From TMED14 sp003507115 (GTDB taxonomy: Bacteria > Bacteroidota > Bacteroidia > Flavobacteriales > Schleiferiaceae), in the NCBI GenBank assembly GCA_943787925.1, contig CALSOH010000002.1, positions 434,001-498,000 on the forward strand: DNA of 64,000 nucleotides. Direction: 5' to 3'. The first letter of the stretch is position 1. Each line of letters begins with the position of its first letter. The translations under genes and the position numbers were made by a program. Shown piece after piece: positions 1 to 9,398 of the stretch. The notes beneath the pieces were generated by a model. It was not told where the DNA came from. It made no database searches and saw only the letters and a list, made by a program, of their open reading frames with translations.

Positions 1-505
1 CCGTGGTTTTTTCGGGGAGTCGACCCGGCAATCGCATGCCCTGGGCCAACAATTCGCTCCAGCTCACACGCTGCATGGATTTATAGGCGCCCATCTCGGG
101 CCCTCCAACAAAGAGCCAGTTGAGCACGGGGCTATACACCACGCCGAAAATGGGAGTCTGACCCTGGACCAAGGCAATGTTGATGGTGAACTCCCCATTC
201 CCTTTGATAAACTCTTTGGTGCCATCTAAGGGATCGACCACCCAGTAATACTCCCAATCGCGGCGATCGGCAAAGGCGGCATGTTGGCCCTCCTCACTCA
301 TCACCGGCCAGCCACTGCGGAGCAGAACATCGTTTAGTATATGATGCGCCCGCAGGTCGGCCTCCGTGACAGGGCTATTATCCTTTTTTGTTTGGGCAAC
401 GATTTCTTCGCGTTGGTGGTAGACCTCCAAAATGGCATCCGCCGCGGCATAGGTCGCGTCAAGAATTTCGTCTGGAGTGAGTCGGTTGTTTGGGAAGGGC
501 TTCAT
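1..505 (-). CDS. cysQ: 3'(2'),5'-bisphosphate nucleotidase CysQ (partial, C-terminus beyond window)
   Basis: The first 168 codons of an inositol-monophosphatase-superfamily protein read leftward off the window edge; no stop is reached. The start is ATG at 505 (MKPFPNNRL). The metal-binding acidic pair is seen in SEE at residues 70-72, and the motif DPLDGTKEF at residues 91-99 is the form typical of CysQ, followed by a GEFTINIAL segment. In this family the enzyme hydrolyses 3'-phosphoadenosine 5'-phosphate to AMP in the cytoplasm, which matters for sulfate assimilation. The closest alternative is another inositol monophosphatase, but the KEF after DGT favours CysQ. It is separated from the upstream TonB-family gene by a strong terminator. 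Confidence 0.88.
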   Translation of the reverse strand, partial: MKPFPNNRLTPDEILDATYAAADAILEVYHQREEIVAQTKKDNSPVTEADLRAHHILNDVLLRSGWPVMSEEGQHAAFADRRDWEYYWVVDPLDGTKEFIKGNGEFTINIALVQGQTPIFGVVYSPVLNWLFVGGPEMGAYKSMQRVSWSELLAQGMRLPGRLPEKTT

Positions 506-518
506 AGTCAAGATTCAA

Positions 519-548
519 ATAAAAAAAGCCCCGGCATAACCGGGGCCT
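519..548 (-). terminator. Rho-independent terminator after the tonB-type gene
   Basis: A 7-bp perfect GC stem (GCCCCGG at 528-534 with CCGGGGC at 540-546) around a 5-base loop is followed, on the minus strand, by a run of T (the A run 519-527 on plus). It ends the transcript that leaves the tonB-type gene at 589. Confidence 0.85.
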
Positions 549-588
549 TGGAAAAGCGTTCGTTCAAAGCGCGTGCCCGCGGGCTCAC

Positions 589-1293
589 TTATTGAAGTTT
601 GGCATTGATCGGCAAGCTGTAGCGCATGCGGACCGAGCGACCCCCTACTTTGGCCGGGATCATTTTGGGCAACTTCGTCACGACGCGAACAGACTCATCG
701 TCCAACAGCTTATCTACGCCGCGCTCGATCGTGATATCCGACACCTTGCCATCCTTCTCAATGATGAATGAAACCCAAACCTTGCCCTGGATACCCATTT
801 GCTTGGCCATCTCGGGGAATTCAAAGTTCTTGCCAACAAATTGGCGGATCTTAATATTGAAGCAGTTGAAGCGTTCATCTTCGGTGGCGAGGTCCTCACA
901 ACCCGGGAAGATGGGCTTATTTTCTACGTTGACAAAGTTGAAAATCTCATCTTGGTTGACGTCGACTTCGATCAAGTCAAAATAGTCGTCATTGTCAATT
1001 TCGGTCGACTCCATGGTAATCTCTTCGATGTCCATCTTATCGTCCTCAACGATGTTCAAAACCTCGGGCGGAGCGGGAGGAGGAGGAGGGGGAGGAGGCG
1101 TTTCGCGTTGGGTAATCAAGACTTCTTCGTCGTCAATCACCGATTCCAGATCTCCCAATGAGCCGGGACCATATTTGTAGGTCTTCCACTCAAAGGCCGT
1201 CCATACGCTAGCCAAGGCCAATACCAAGCCAATCTGCAAGAAGAGGCCCTTCTTGTTTTCCAGATCTGCCAAAAAAGTTTTGCGGTTCTGCAT
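589..1293 (-). CDS. TonB-family energy transducer
   Basis: A 234-residue inner-membrane protein with a cytoplasmic N-terminus, one membrane helix at about residues 16-33, a proline run (eight P) at about 65-75, an acidic spacer and a C-terminal TonB domain. The last part contains the usual pattern of a GKVWVSFIIEKDG strand and a final basic strand (GRSVRMRYSLPI). Such proteins couple the proton-motive force from ExbB/ExbD to outer-membrane TonB-dependent receptors, one of which lies at the right end of the window. ATG at 1293 is preferred to an upstream start at 1353, because the extra residues do not look like protein of this family and a promoter sits just upstream. No exbB/exbD is present here, so its partners are encoded elsewhere. 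Confidence 0.88.
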   Translation of the reverse strand: MQNRKTFLADLENKKGLFLQIGLVLALASVWTAFEWKTYKYGPGSLGDLESVIDDEEVLITQRETPPPPPPPPAPPEVLNIVEDDKMDIEEITMESTEIDNDDYFDLIEVDVNQDEIFNFVNVENKPIFPGCEDLATEDERFNCFNIKIRQFVGKNFEFPEMAKQMGIQGKVWVSFIIEKDGKVSDITIERGVDKLLDDESVRVVTKLPKMIPAKVGGRSVRMRYSLPINAKLQ

Positions 1294-1303
1294 GGGGCAA
1301 ATT

Positions 1304-1669
1304 TTACGGGTTAAAGATACGCTTCCCAATTCGTAGCGCAAGAAGCATTCCAAAAATTAAGCCGACCGTATTGGCCGCCATGTCGGCATAACTGAACGTG
1401 CGGCCCACCGCGACGATGGGTTGAAGGATTTCGAGACCTACTCCCAGCGCAAAGGAAACCAGGGCGGGCTTCCACGGACCACGTGGGGACCGAGACCCCA
1501 TGGTCAACAGAAAGGCCGCCACGGAATAGGCACCAAAATGGAGAAACAAATCCTTGATGTTCAGAAAAATATCGGGGAGTTGACTCGGGGCCAATAAACT
1601 GAAATAGATAACCACGGCGCACCAGAGGGCACCCGCCGTCAACCAAATCGCTCGGGGGATGTTAGGCAC
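1304..1669 (-). CDS. VanZ-like small membrane protein
   Basis: A 121-residue protein with about four hydrophobic helices (roughly residues 8-25, 40-60, 68-85 and 98-115) and the polar segment EILQPIVAVGRTFSYADMAAN, best matched by the VanZ-like family, where a conserved E...R..S..D pattern joins the last two helices. The start is GTG at 1669, overlapping the end of gcvH by 8 bases, which indicates translational coupling. Its cellular role is unknown; VanZ itself gives low teicoplanin resistance, but the chromosomal Bacteroidota members next to gcvH and sprA have no established function. Confidence 0.75.
   Translation of the reverse strand: MPNIPRAIWLTAGALWCAVVIYFSLLAPSQLPDIFLNIKDLFLHFGAYSVAAFLLTMGSRSPRGPWKPALVSFALGVGLEILQPIVAVGRTFSYADMAANTVGLIFGMLLALRIGKRIFNP
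1312..1341 (-). promoter_or_regulatory. Putative Bacteroidota promoter of the tonB-type gene
   Basis: On the minus strand TTG (1341-1339) is followed after 19 bases by TATCTTTA (1319-1312), close to the Bacteroidota -33/-7 consensus TTG-N19..21-TAnnTTTG. The start codon lies 18 bases further on. It falls inside the 3' end of the VanZ-like gene, so the tonB-type gene can be expressed apart from the sprA transcript. Confidence 0.5.
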
Positions 1670-2045
1670 CGATCAAGGCAGCGTAGGCCTCGGCATCCAT
1701 CAATTGATCGGCCTCTGAGGGGTCGGTCATCTTGATCTTTACCATCCAGCCCTCGCCGTATGCATCGCTGTTGACCGTCTCGGGGGCCGCATCCAAGGCT
1801 GGATTCACCTCCACAATTTCCCCACCAATAGGCAGGAACAAGTCACTCACTGTTTTCACGGCTTCGACGGACCCAAAGACCTCTTCGGCATCCATGGTCT
1901 CCCCTTCGGTGGGGATATCCACAAAAACGATGTCACCTAGCTCTCCTTGGGCAAAGTGCGTAATACCGATGTAGGCAAAATCGCCCTCAATACGGAGCCA
2001 TTCATGGTCCTTCGAGTAGCGGAGGTTTGCGGGAACGTTCATCAT
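1662..2045 (-). CDS. gcvH: Glycine cleavage system H protein
   Basis: A 127-residue lipoyl carrier protein of the expected size. The lipoylated lysine is in SVEAVKTVSDL, residue 64 from the first Met. In the glycine cleavage complex it shuttles the aminomethyl group from GcvP to GcvT and is reoxidised by GcvL. Two consecutive ATG codons (2045 and 2042) could start it. The other glycine cleavage genes are not in the window. It lies between sprA (33 bases upstream) and the VanZ-like gene (8-base overlap), an order often seen in Bacteroidota. Confidence 0.95.
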   Translation of the reverse strand: MMNVPANLRYSKDHEWLRIEGDFAYIGITHFAQGELGDIVFVDIPTEGETMDAEEVFGSVEAVKTVSDLFLPIGGEIVEVNPALDAAPETVNSDAYGEGWMVKIKMTDPSEADQLMDAEAYAALIGA

Positions 2046-2061
2046 GCATAGAATTAGGCCT

Positions 2062-2069
2062 CAAAGATA
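2062..2069 (-). promoter_or_regulatory. Putative -7 promoter element of gcvH
   Basis: Perfect TATCTTTG on the minus strand, ending 16 bases before the gcvH start, in the 33-base gap behind sprA. No clear TTG at the -33 spacing was found, so it is a half-supported promoter. It would let gcvH be expressed independently of the very long sprA message. Confidence 0.4.
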
Positions 2070-2078
2070 GGGCGAGGG

Positions 2079-5000
2079 TTAGTTTCCGAGGTTAAGTCGG
2101 AAGGCAATTCCACTCTGCCATTGGTTGGTGGGGAAGGCCATCGACGTTTTGAATTCCGAAATCGTTTGGTCGTAGTAGAATTGAGCAGCCAATCGTCGGC
2201 TCAGACGGTAGTCCGCGGTGAATTTGATGGTGGTGCGCTTTTGGCCCGCCGTCGGCTGGTTGAAGCCCTCCAGAATGCGGCGAATCACCGTTTGGTTGTC
2301 CGCCAATCGCAGGTCCAGCTTGAGCTCCAAATTGGATTTGATGTTGTTGCGCGTGCCCGCCTCATCCACAATAGTGAATTGCACATCGCGGATGATGTAG
2401 CCCACCCCGATCGTCACATCGGTGGACTTGCTCTCCGTGATTTGGTTGTTGGCCATGCTCAGTGCCACTTGGCGTTGCTTGCCCACTTCAAACTTGAAGG
2501 AGGTGTTGGTGCGCGTCCGAATGTCCACGCCAATCAGGGGCGAGAAGGACTCCGACATGGACACTTGGCCCACCTGATTTTCGGAGAGGATGTCCAAATT
2601 CGCGTTGCGCGGATAGGGTATCATGGGGTTGTCCTGAAGACGCTGGGCCCGTAGCATATTGGTTTGAATGCCCTGTACCGTCAGGTTGTTGGCATAGGCG
2701 TGGTTGATGGCAAAGGCGGTGAAAACCTTGCGCATCGGCTTGAGGCGCATCAGGCCCGTGTAGTTCACCGTCCAATTGGGCATGGGCGCAATCCCAGCCA
2801 AATCATTAATCGCCCAGGTATTAATATCCCCCATGCCGTAGGTGGCCAAGAAGCTGTTGAGCAAGACGTCCGTTTGCAAGACCGAATACCCGTCATAGCC
2901 GTAGCGCGAGGAATCCGGTGCCGCTATAAAGGCCTTGCTATAGGTGGGGTCCGCCTGCGCCTGCAGGGTCGCCAAGCGGTCCGACAGGACCAAACGGTTT
3001 TGCAAGAACTGCGTGTAGGCGTCGCTGTCATAGTCCGGGGCGGAAGAGGTTTCGAAGGCCGAATTCCACGCCAACCAGCTCGTGGTAAATGTCTGTTGAT
3101 TCTGTGGGCTGAATGCATGGAATCCCATGGGGAATAAACTATCTCGTCCCACCCCTCGGCTGTATCGGTAAGTGCTGCTCTGCTGGCTGCCAAAGGTTTG
3201 ATTGGCCGTCACCGTGATGCGGAAATCCGTCATGGGCTCCAATTGGGCCCGGCCATTCAGGGTCCGCGTACTAGTGCGCATCATGCGGTTAGGTTGGTTG
3301 GGATTCTTGATTAACCAATCTTGGGCCGCCGCAATCGGGCCTATGTCCACGGGAAGGCCCGCCAGCATCTGCCATCCGGGGGCCATGCCCTTGGCCGGAT
3401 TCAGACCCGCGTATACCGGGGTGGGGGTGAATCCAGGCAGCAAAGTGCCCGTGTTGAGGCTTCCAGACAAATTCACGCTCTTCACAAGGGTCACCGCATC
3501 GACGACGCCAATCAAAATCTTCTTGGCTACGCCCGAGCTTGGCTCCTCTTCTTTGGCATCCTTCGTGCCCTGGGCTCCTCGGGTCACGGGACTGCGGGAG
3601 GGGGCGCCCCCGCGCGAGCGACCACTGCCCTGCTTGAGCTTCTTATACCAAGGGAACTTGTTGTAGAACGTGGCAAAATTCAAGTTGGCCGTGGCGTTCC
3701 ATTTACCCGAATTTTCGATGATGTTGCCGTAGTTCAAACTGTCGATGTTCTGCATCGCCGCCAGGAGACTGTTGGTACTCCAGTCATAATCGGCCGTGTA
3801 GCGGAGTTGCACTTGGGCAAAGTCCATGTAAGGCAATTTGTTGATCGGCACATTCCACGACGTATTGATCGTGTGGTGGTAGGTGATCGGGCGCCCGCCC
3901 GCCTCGATGCCCTGCATCATAAAGGCTTTGACCGAATCGACCGTGTTGGGTCCAGGCAGCTCGTCCACCCGCACCCGCATGCGGGCCGTGTAGTCAAACT
4001 TCAATCCTTTGCTCAAATCCCAAATCACATTGTAGTGGCGGTCCATGGTAAAGTTCTTACTGAAGGTGCGTGGCAATTCAAATTTGGGGTTGTCCACATT
4101 GCGCATCTGCATGACTTGCACCGTGCGATTTACTTCTGCGCGGGCACTTACTCGTGAGGGGGTCAAATTGACATTAAAATCCTTGATCAAGTCCAGATTT
4201 CGGCTCTTGATCTTCTTGAATGGCTGAATATTAAAGGGCGTCGTTTGGAAGACATACGCCAAGCTTCCCTTGTACTCTTGGAAATTGTCTACTAGGGTAT
4301 TTGCATCCCGCTTGAGCACCTCATTGAAGGCGTAGGAAGCATTCCAGTTCGCGAGATCAAAGGGCGTGGGACCTTTGACCTTTCCGCCGCCGCCCGCTCC
4401 ACCGCGGCCGCCACCGCCGCCGCCAGGCAACCCGGGTAACCCGGGCATGCCCTTGGCATCTCCTCCGCGACTTTCTCCGCCCGGTGCGCCGCCACGGCCA
4501 CCGCCGCCGCCTCCACCGCCGCGGTCAAAGCGCACATTCGTGAAGTTGAATCCACGCCGTTGCGTAAAGTCTGCCACCATGGAGCGCAGACTATCGCGCT
4601 CCCGAGTGCTCGCCAAATTGCTCAGGGCACGTGGCATTTCAATATCTGGATTGAGTGGATTGAACATCGGGGTCTTCCAATCTTGCGCGTGATTGATGAA
4701 GAAGGGAACCCGCAAACGCGTTTGGAAGGGCAGGAACTTGGTCAATTCCAAATTCGTTTGCAAGTCGTAGGTCGCCGAAGAGAACTTGTTTCGCTCCATC
4801 GGATTCATATCCAAGGAACCAAAGCCCACGGTCGAATAACTGGTGCTCAATGCTACTTGGCCGAGGTCTGCCAGTTGAGCCGTGCTCCGAGCCAAGGCGG
4901 CAATTCCCCCGCGATTGTCAAAATCCGTCATCCGCAATTCGTTGACCCACACTTCGGCACACTTGTCCAAGCCATCATCCGCACTGGCGCTGCTTCGCTT

Positions 5001-8000
5001 TTTGGGATTTCGAATACCCATCATCATGGTTCGGACATTGCCTAGGTTGGGCACTCCTACGACGCGAATCACCCCTTCGCCATATGCCTTCTCATAGGGG
5101 ACATTGGATTGTATGGCTGGATTGTCCCGCACCGCGGCATCGCGCTCGAGTTTCAGATTGGTCCAGGCCTCAAAGGAGAGGTCCATTTCATTTTCCATGG
5201 GCCAAATCACTCCGGGATCGGTCGACCCATACGGGGTTACCTTCAAGGGGACTTCGTACTCGTAGTAGTTCTGGTTGTAGTCATTGCCCATCCGGATAAA
5301 GAGGCGTACATCGCCATCGTTTAATGGCTGGGAAGCGTCCCCGGCTTCGGCATGAGCAAACAAACGCAGACGCTTGTTCATCCGCATGTCGATGGTCGTG
5401 TTCTTGAAAACGGCGCGGGCATCTCCATCGCGCAGCCCACAGGCCTTCAAGGAGAGCGCTTGTTCATTTTGCTGCACTAATGAAGTATTACCGAGAAGTA
5501 CTTGGCGCTCGATACCCGGAGGCAATACGTAGGGAATGGGTTGACGTCCCCCGTTCTCCTCGAGGTTGACGGCATTCATCACAAAACTGGTTTCGTCGCT
5601 GACATCCACGGGTATGAGTTCACGCGATTCTTCCAACGAGAAGCGATATCGACGCCATTCGCCGCGAACGAGGTCCAAGCGGGCAAAGCGCAAAACCGTC
5701 GGATCCTCCCATCCTTTGAGCACCATACGCAGAAAGCGGATAGAGCGGAAATCACTCGCGCCATTCACCCGATCGTCCGGGTCAAAAACGGGAATTTTGA
5801 ACTGAATCCAGCGCACCGGCTTACGCGTTTGGTCCGGCAAGAGGTCCGTCGTGGTTTCGTAGATGTCGGCGATGTGGTTTTTGCCGATAACCAAATCTTC
5901 TGGGCGCATGGAAATGCGGTATTGGAAGTACTGCTCCGCCTTGTTCAAGGTGGCATCCCGGTTGACGTCTTCCTTGTCGGGTAAGTTGGTGTACGTCGCA
6001 GGTAAGCCGTTGATCAGGGTCGTTTGCGAGTTGCCATCGGGGTTGTTGAAGTAGCGGTAGCGCTGCAGAATGTCGGCATCTGCACTATCCTGACTGGGAC
6101 CTCGGTAATACCGGAAGTTGTCCGCCGCAGGGTCGCTGGCCGCCGCTTGGTAGACGGCTGATCCCGTTCCATACACAGCGGCTAGGGTATTGAGATAGCT
6201 CTGACCGCTTGTTCCGGGCCATTGGGCCTCGTCGCTGTCGGGCAGGCCGTCCAGTCCGACGTCTTGGAAAATGCGGGCATTGGGATCGTTGTCAAACGCA
6301 TCGACCACGGGCTGGTACTTGGAGGTATAACCCCACACGCTGGAATCTACATCCACGCGTAACCCATTGGGAGACAATCCGTTCTCAAAACTCTGACGGC
6401 CATCCTTCAGGATGTCTTCCGACAGGTTCCCCAAGTGGAAGTACAGATCCCCGCCCGCCGAATTGGGATCGTCTAAGAAGGGGTCCATCACCCAAAACTG
6501 GATAAATTCAATGTTCTGCTCCTCGAAGTTGTTGATCGTCAATTGGCGCATCAACCCAGCCCAGCGCGAGCGCGGATCCTTCAAGCTTCCGTCCGTTTCC
6601 AAGCCCTTGGACAAACCGGGGTAGCCGCTGACATCATAATTGTAGGGTCCCCGTTCGCGCGGATCAAACTGGATATCAAACATGGCGATATTGCGCGCCA
6701 TACCGGGCTGAAGGGGAATGTTCGGGAACACCTCTGCCAAAGGCACCATGCGTTGCCGGTGGTCCGACGTCGTCGCGGGATTATTCCGAATGTTGTCGGG
6801 GGTCTGCGAGGTAGAAGCAAAGAAACTCGGGTCAATAATGTACCAACTCAACCGCGCTCGGTTCGCATTGTAGGCCCAATCGTTGGCCAGGGCTGCCTCG
6901 GGGAAGAGCTTGGATTGCCCCTCGGGCGTCGAGGCCAGTGTCCACGTCGTCGTGCCCCGGAGGTCGATGGTGGTTTGGCTCGTCTCAAAGTCGTCCAAGT
7001 AGGTCGTGGCCTCGCCATTGATCTTAATACCGCGGGGGGAGCCCGGAATGAGCTGGGCAAATTCCGCTTGGACTTGAATGCGCGAGGGCGCATTGGTGCT
7101 GATAAAGGGCAGGCCGTCCAAAAAGCGCGTTAGGCCCGGTAAGTTCTTTTGGTATTGGGTGTTGAGGCCCCAAATTCGGTTGGAAATCGGTTCATCGCCG
7201 GCGTTCACCTTCTGCGTGAGCGGCCGTTCCGAAAGCCGGAGCAGGGAGCCCCCAATCGTCCAATCGCGCGAGAGTTGGTGTTCCACCGTCGTCCCGGCAA
7301 ACGTCTTCGCCTGCATGTTAAAGAGCGTGTTGTTTTCAAAGCTCACCCGGATCGGCATGCCCGAAGAAAGCAAGCTTTCATTCAGAATACGCACTTGACC
7401 CAAGGCATAATCCACCGTGAAGTCTTGGTTTTCAACCAGCTTGCTACCCCCTGCTGTGACGGAAATCGATCCCCTAGGAATGTTGAACGCGTTCAATTGA
7501 ATCAACGATCCCCCGGCCGACTTGTAGCGGCCGCGGAGGACGAATTTATTCAGCTCCGTTTGTTCCTGAGCGCGGAAAAGAGTGGAATCGTAAAGCTGCT
7601 GAAAGACATACCGCTTTTTCTCCTCCGCGGTAGGCAGAGATCGATTGAGCGCCGACCCAAAAGGCTCCAAGACCGGCAAAATGACACGGCCCGTTTGGCT
7701 CAAGACCGTCACGCCTTCGATATAGTCGAACAAGCCGTCTGGGAAGGGATCGTTGTTGCTGTTGACATGGTCCAAATCCAAGACTTGGATCAACAGTTTA
7801 TCCTTGACAGAAGATTTGGGCAGGAAGGGGATGGGCAGGCCCGTCTCATCGTTGCGGTAGAGCACTTCGAGGCGAAAATCCTCCGAGGAAAGCTGGAATG
7901 CATTGAGGCTATACACATTCTTCATCATCAAGTCCCAAATGGGCGACTTGACGTTGAGCAGAGTGTGTTTCAAAAGCTTCAATACCAGAGATTTGGGCGC

Positions 8001-9398
8001 TACAATCCCGTCGTTCGAAAATTCCCCCACCTGGTAGGTGCGCCCGTTTGCCGTGTATTGGTAGGCCACCGCGAGGACCTCATCTTGGTTCAGGGCCGTG
8101 TTCAAAGTCATGTAGCCCAGCTGAGGGTGGAAAGTGTATTCGTTGGGTTGAAGCTTGCGGGCATTGGTGAGTTCGGCATATTCCACGTTGGCATCGTAGC
8201 CGGCAGTCGATAAGGCGGTGCCCGCCTGCGCCCCATCGCGCACTCCCGGGAAACGTTGAATCAAATCTTCGGGATCGAGCAGGTTGACTCGATTGCTCGG
8301 AAGGGGGTCGGAGGTCGCCCCCGGAAAGATGGATTCCCCGGGACGGTTGCTCGTGGGCGAACGCCAGGCTTTGGATACCCCTTCGCCCAGATCCATAAAG
8401 GCAATAATATTGCGCACCTCGGTCGGAGTACTGCGGCGGTTGGTGACCCACACCTCCACCCGGGTAATTTGCACGGGCGACTGTATCACCGGCAAGGTGC
8501 TCAACCATCCTTCGTAGTGATCTCGGAAAAAGTGGCTCAGGAAAAAGTGGCGATTGGCCTCATAGTTATCTCCCTGAATCAAAAACTCCTGGGTTGTCGC
8601 GCCCCCTTGAATGTTGAGGTTTTGGCTCTGACTGCGCTGCTCGGCCATCACGGTTGTCACGGTGGTGTTCCCAAACTGGAACTGACCTTTCAGTCCAAAG
8701 AGGCTCTGCGCACCCGTGATCAAACTTCCCCCGGTCGGCAGGCTGACGTTGCCCATTTCCAAGGACTTGACAATGTCGTCTTCCGTGCCCTTGAAATCCA
8801 GTTTCATTTTGTTTTCAAACGCGAAGGTGGCCTCCGTGTCGTAGTTGATCTGCATGTCCAAGCGATCCCCGAGTTTTCCCGTGGCATTGACTTGCATTTT
8901 TTGATCAAAGTCAAAGGCCAAGGTCTTTCGGTTGCGCTCCGGAACAATGGGATTTTTGATGTGTTGGAAGCGAAGGCCAAATCGAATTTCCGCCGTACCC
9001 TGCGGCCGAATTTCCAATTCTTCCGATCCAAATATGTCCTGAATCGTCGGATTTGTGATGGTCATATCGGGAACGATACTCTGACCTTCCCGTTGGTCGG
9101 CGGCGCTTCCCTGAGACCAACGACTTTGCCATCCTTGGGCTTCTTGCTGACCAAAAACCAGTTGCTGATACTCGGCCGGCGAGTAGTACATGGGAGGACC
9201 TAAAGGAACCGTTCCGATGTACTTCTGTGCCACATAAAATCCCGTCATGGGATCATACGTTACTTCCGTATGAATGTTCGAGGGGATGTTAAGTCCCGGC
9301 ATACTCCACGTAGTGGAACTATCCCGCACTTGCCCCTGAGCAGCATGGAAGCAAAGCACGGCCACGGCCGCCGCAAGGAGGCGAGGACCGAAACGCAT
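2079..9398 (-). CDS. sprA: SprA, outer-membrane translocon of the type IX secretion system
   Basis: A 2439-residue protein, near the known length of Flavobacterium SprA (about 2400). The first 23 residues are a signal peptide ending in HAAQGQ. SprA (Sov in Porphyromonas) forms the giant beta-barrel through which CTD-bearing proteins cross the outer membrane; several such cargo proteins are in this window. The ATG at 9398 overlaps the ruvA stop by one base (TGATG); an in-frame TTG one codon earlier is less likely. Two low-complexity stretches are unusual: a glycine-rich, partly collagen-like insert at about residues 1620-1680 (DNA 4363-4540) and a Ser/Arg/Gly/Lys-rich stretch at about 1920-1955. 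The rest has the expected beta-rich, aromatic-rich composition with no frameshift. Confidence 0.95.
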   Translation of the reverse strand: MRFGPRLLAAAVAVLCFHAAQGQVRDSSTTWSMPGLNIPSNIHTEVTYDPMTGFYVAQKYIGTVPLGPPMYYSPAEYQQLVFGQQEAQGWQSRWSQGSAADQREGQSIVPDMTITNPTIQDIFGSEELEIRPQGTAEIRFGLRFQHIKNPIVPERNRKTLAFDFDQKMQVNATGKLGDRLDMQINYDTEATFAFENKMKLDFKGTEDDIVKSLEMGNVSLPTGGSLITGAQSLFGLKGQFQFGNTTVTTVMAEQRSQSQNLNIQGGATTQEFLIQGDNYEANRHFFLSHFFRDHYEGWLSTLPVIQSPVQITRVEVWVTNRRSTPTEVRNIIAFMDLGEGVSKAWRSPTSNRPGESIFPGATSDPLPSNRVNLLDPEDLIQRFPGVRDGAQAGTALSTAGYDANVEYAELTNARKLQPNEYTFHPQLGYMTLNTALNQDEVLAVAYQYTANGRTYQVGEFSNDGIVAPKSLVLKLLKHTLLNVKSPIWDLMMKNVYSLNAFQLSSEDFRLEVLYRNDETGLPIPFLPKSSVKDKLLIQVLDLDHVNSNNDPFPDGLFDYIEGVTVLSQTGRVILPVLEPFGSALNRSLPTAEEKKRYVFQQLYDSTLFRAQEQTELNKFVLRGRYKSAGGSLIQLNAFNIPRGSISVTAGGSKLVENQDFTVDYALGQVRILNESLLSSGMPIRVSFENNTLFNMQAKTFAGTTVEHQLSRDWTIGGSLLRLSERPLTQKVNAGDEPISNRIWGLNTQYQKNLPGLTRFLDGLPFISTNAPSRIQVQAEFAQLIPGSPRGIKINGEATTYLDDFETSQTTIDLRGTTTWTLASTPEGQSKLFPEAALANDWAYNANRARLSWYIIDPSFFASTSQTPDNIRNNPATTSDHRQRMVPLAEVFPNIPLQPGMARNIAMFDIQFDPRERGPYNYDVSGYPGLSKGLETDGSLKDPRSRWAGLMRQLTINNFEEQNIEFIQFWVMDPFLDDPNSAGGDLYFHLGNLSEDILKDGRQSFENGLSPNGLRVDVDSSVWGYTSKYQPVVDAFDNDPNARIFQDVGLDGLPDSDEAQWPGTSGQSYLNTLAAVYGTGSAVYQAAASDPAADNFRYYRGPSQDSADADILQRYRYFNNPDGNSQTTLINGLPATYTNLPDKEDVNRDATLNKAEQYFQYRISMRPEDLVIGKNHIADIYETTTDLLPDQTRKPVRWIQFKIPVFDPDDRVNGASDFRSIRFLRMVLKGWEDPTVLRFARLDLVRGEWRRYRFSLEESRELIPVDVSDETSFVMNAVNLEENGGRQPIPYVLPPGIERQVLLGNTSLVQQNEQALSLKACGLRDGDARAVFKNTTIDMRMNKRLRLFAHAEAGDASQPLNDGDVRLFIRMGNDYNQNYYEYEVPLKVTPYGSTDPGVIWPMENEMDLSFEAWTNLKLERDAAVRDNPAIQSNVPYEKAYGEGVIRVVGVPNLGNVRTMMMGIRNPKKRSSASADDGLDKCAEVWVNELRMTDFDNRGGIAALARSTAQLADLGQVALSTSYSTVGFGSLDMNPMERNKFSSATYDLQTNLELTKFLPFQTRLRVPFFINHAQDWKTPMFNPLNPDIEMPRALSNLASTRERDSLRSMVADFTQRRGFNFTNVRFDRGGGGGGGGRGGAPGGESRGGDAKGMPGLPGLPGGGGGGRGGAGGGGKVKGPTPFDLANWNASYAFNEVLKRDANTLVDNFQEYKGSLAYVFQTTPFNIQPFKKIKSRNLDLIKDFNVNLTPSRVSARAEVNRTVQVMQMRNVDNPKFELPRTFSKNFTMDRHYNVIWDLSKGLKFDYTARMRVRVDELPGPNTVDSVKAFMMQGIEAGGRPITYHHTINTSWNVPINKLPYMDFAQVQLRYTADYDWSTNSLLAAMQNIDSLNYGNIIENSGKWNATANLNFATFYNKFPWYKKLKQGSGRSRGGAPSRSPVTRGAQGTKDAKEEEPSSGVAKKILIGVVDAVTLVKSVNLSGSLNTGTLLPGFTPTPVYAGLNPAKGMAPGWQMLAGLPVDIGPIAAAQDWLIKNPNQPNRMMRTSTRTLNGRAQLEPMTDFRITVTANQTFGSQQSSTYRYSRGVGRDSLFPMGFHAFSPQNQQTFTTSWLAWNSAFETSSAPDYDSDAYTQFLQNRLVLSDRLATLQAQADPTYSKAFIAAPDSSRYGYDGYSVLQTDVLLNSFLATYGMGDINTWAINDLAGIAPMPNWTVNYTGLMRLKPMRKVFTAFAINHAYANNLTVQGIQTNMLRAQRLQDNPMIPYPRNANLDILSENQVGQVSMSESFSPLIGVDIRTRTNTSFKFEVGKQRQVALSMANNQITESKSTDVTIGVGYIIRDVQFTIVDEAGTRNNIKSNLELKLDLRLADNQTVIRRILEGFNQPTAGQKRTTIKFTADYRLSRRLAAQFYYDQTISEFKTSMAFPTNQWQSGIAFRLNLGN

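Noticed and set aside
7149..9203. Long open frames on plus opposite sprA (about 350 and 315 codons)
   Set aside because: They lie wholly antisense to a well-supported sprA, have Arg/Gln-rich composition without domains or signal peptides, and follow from the codon use of the sense gene.
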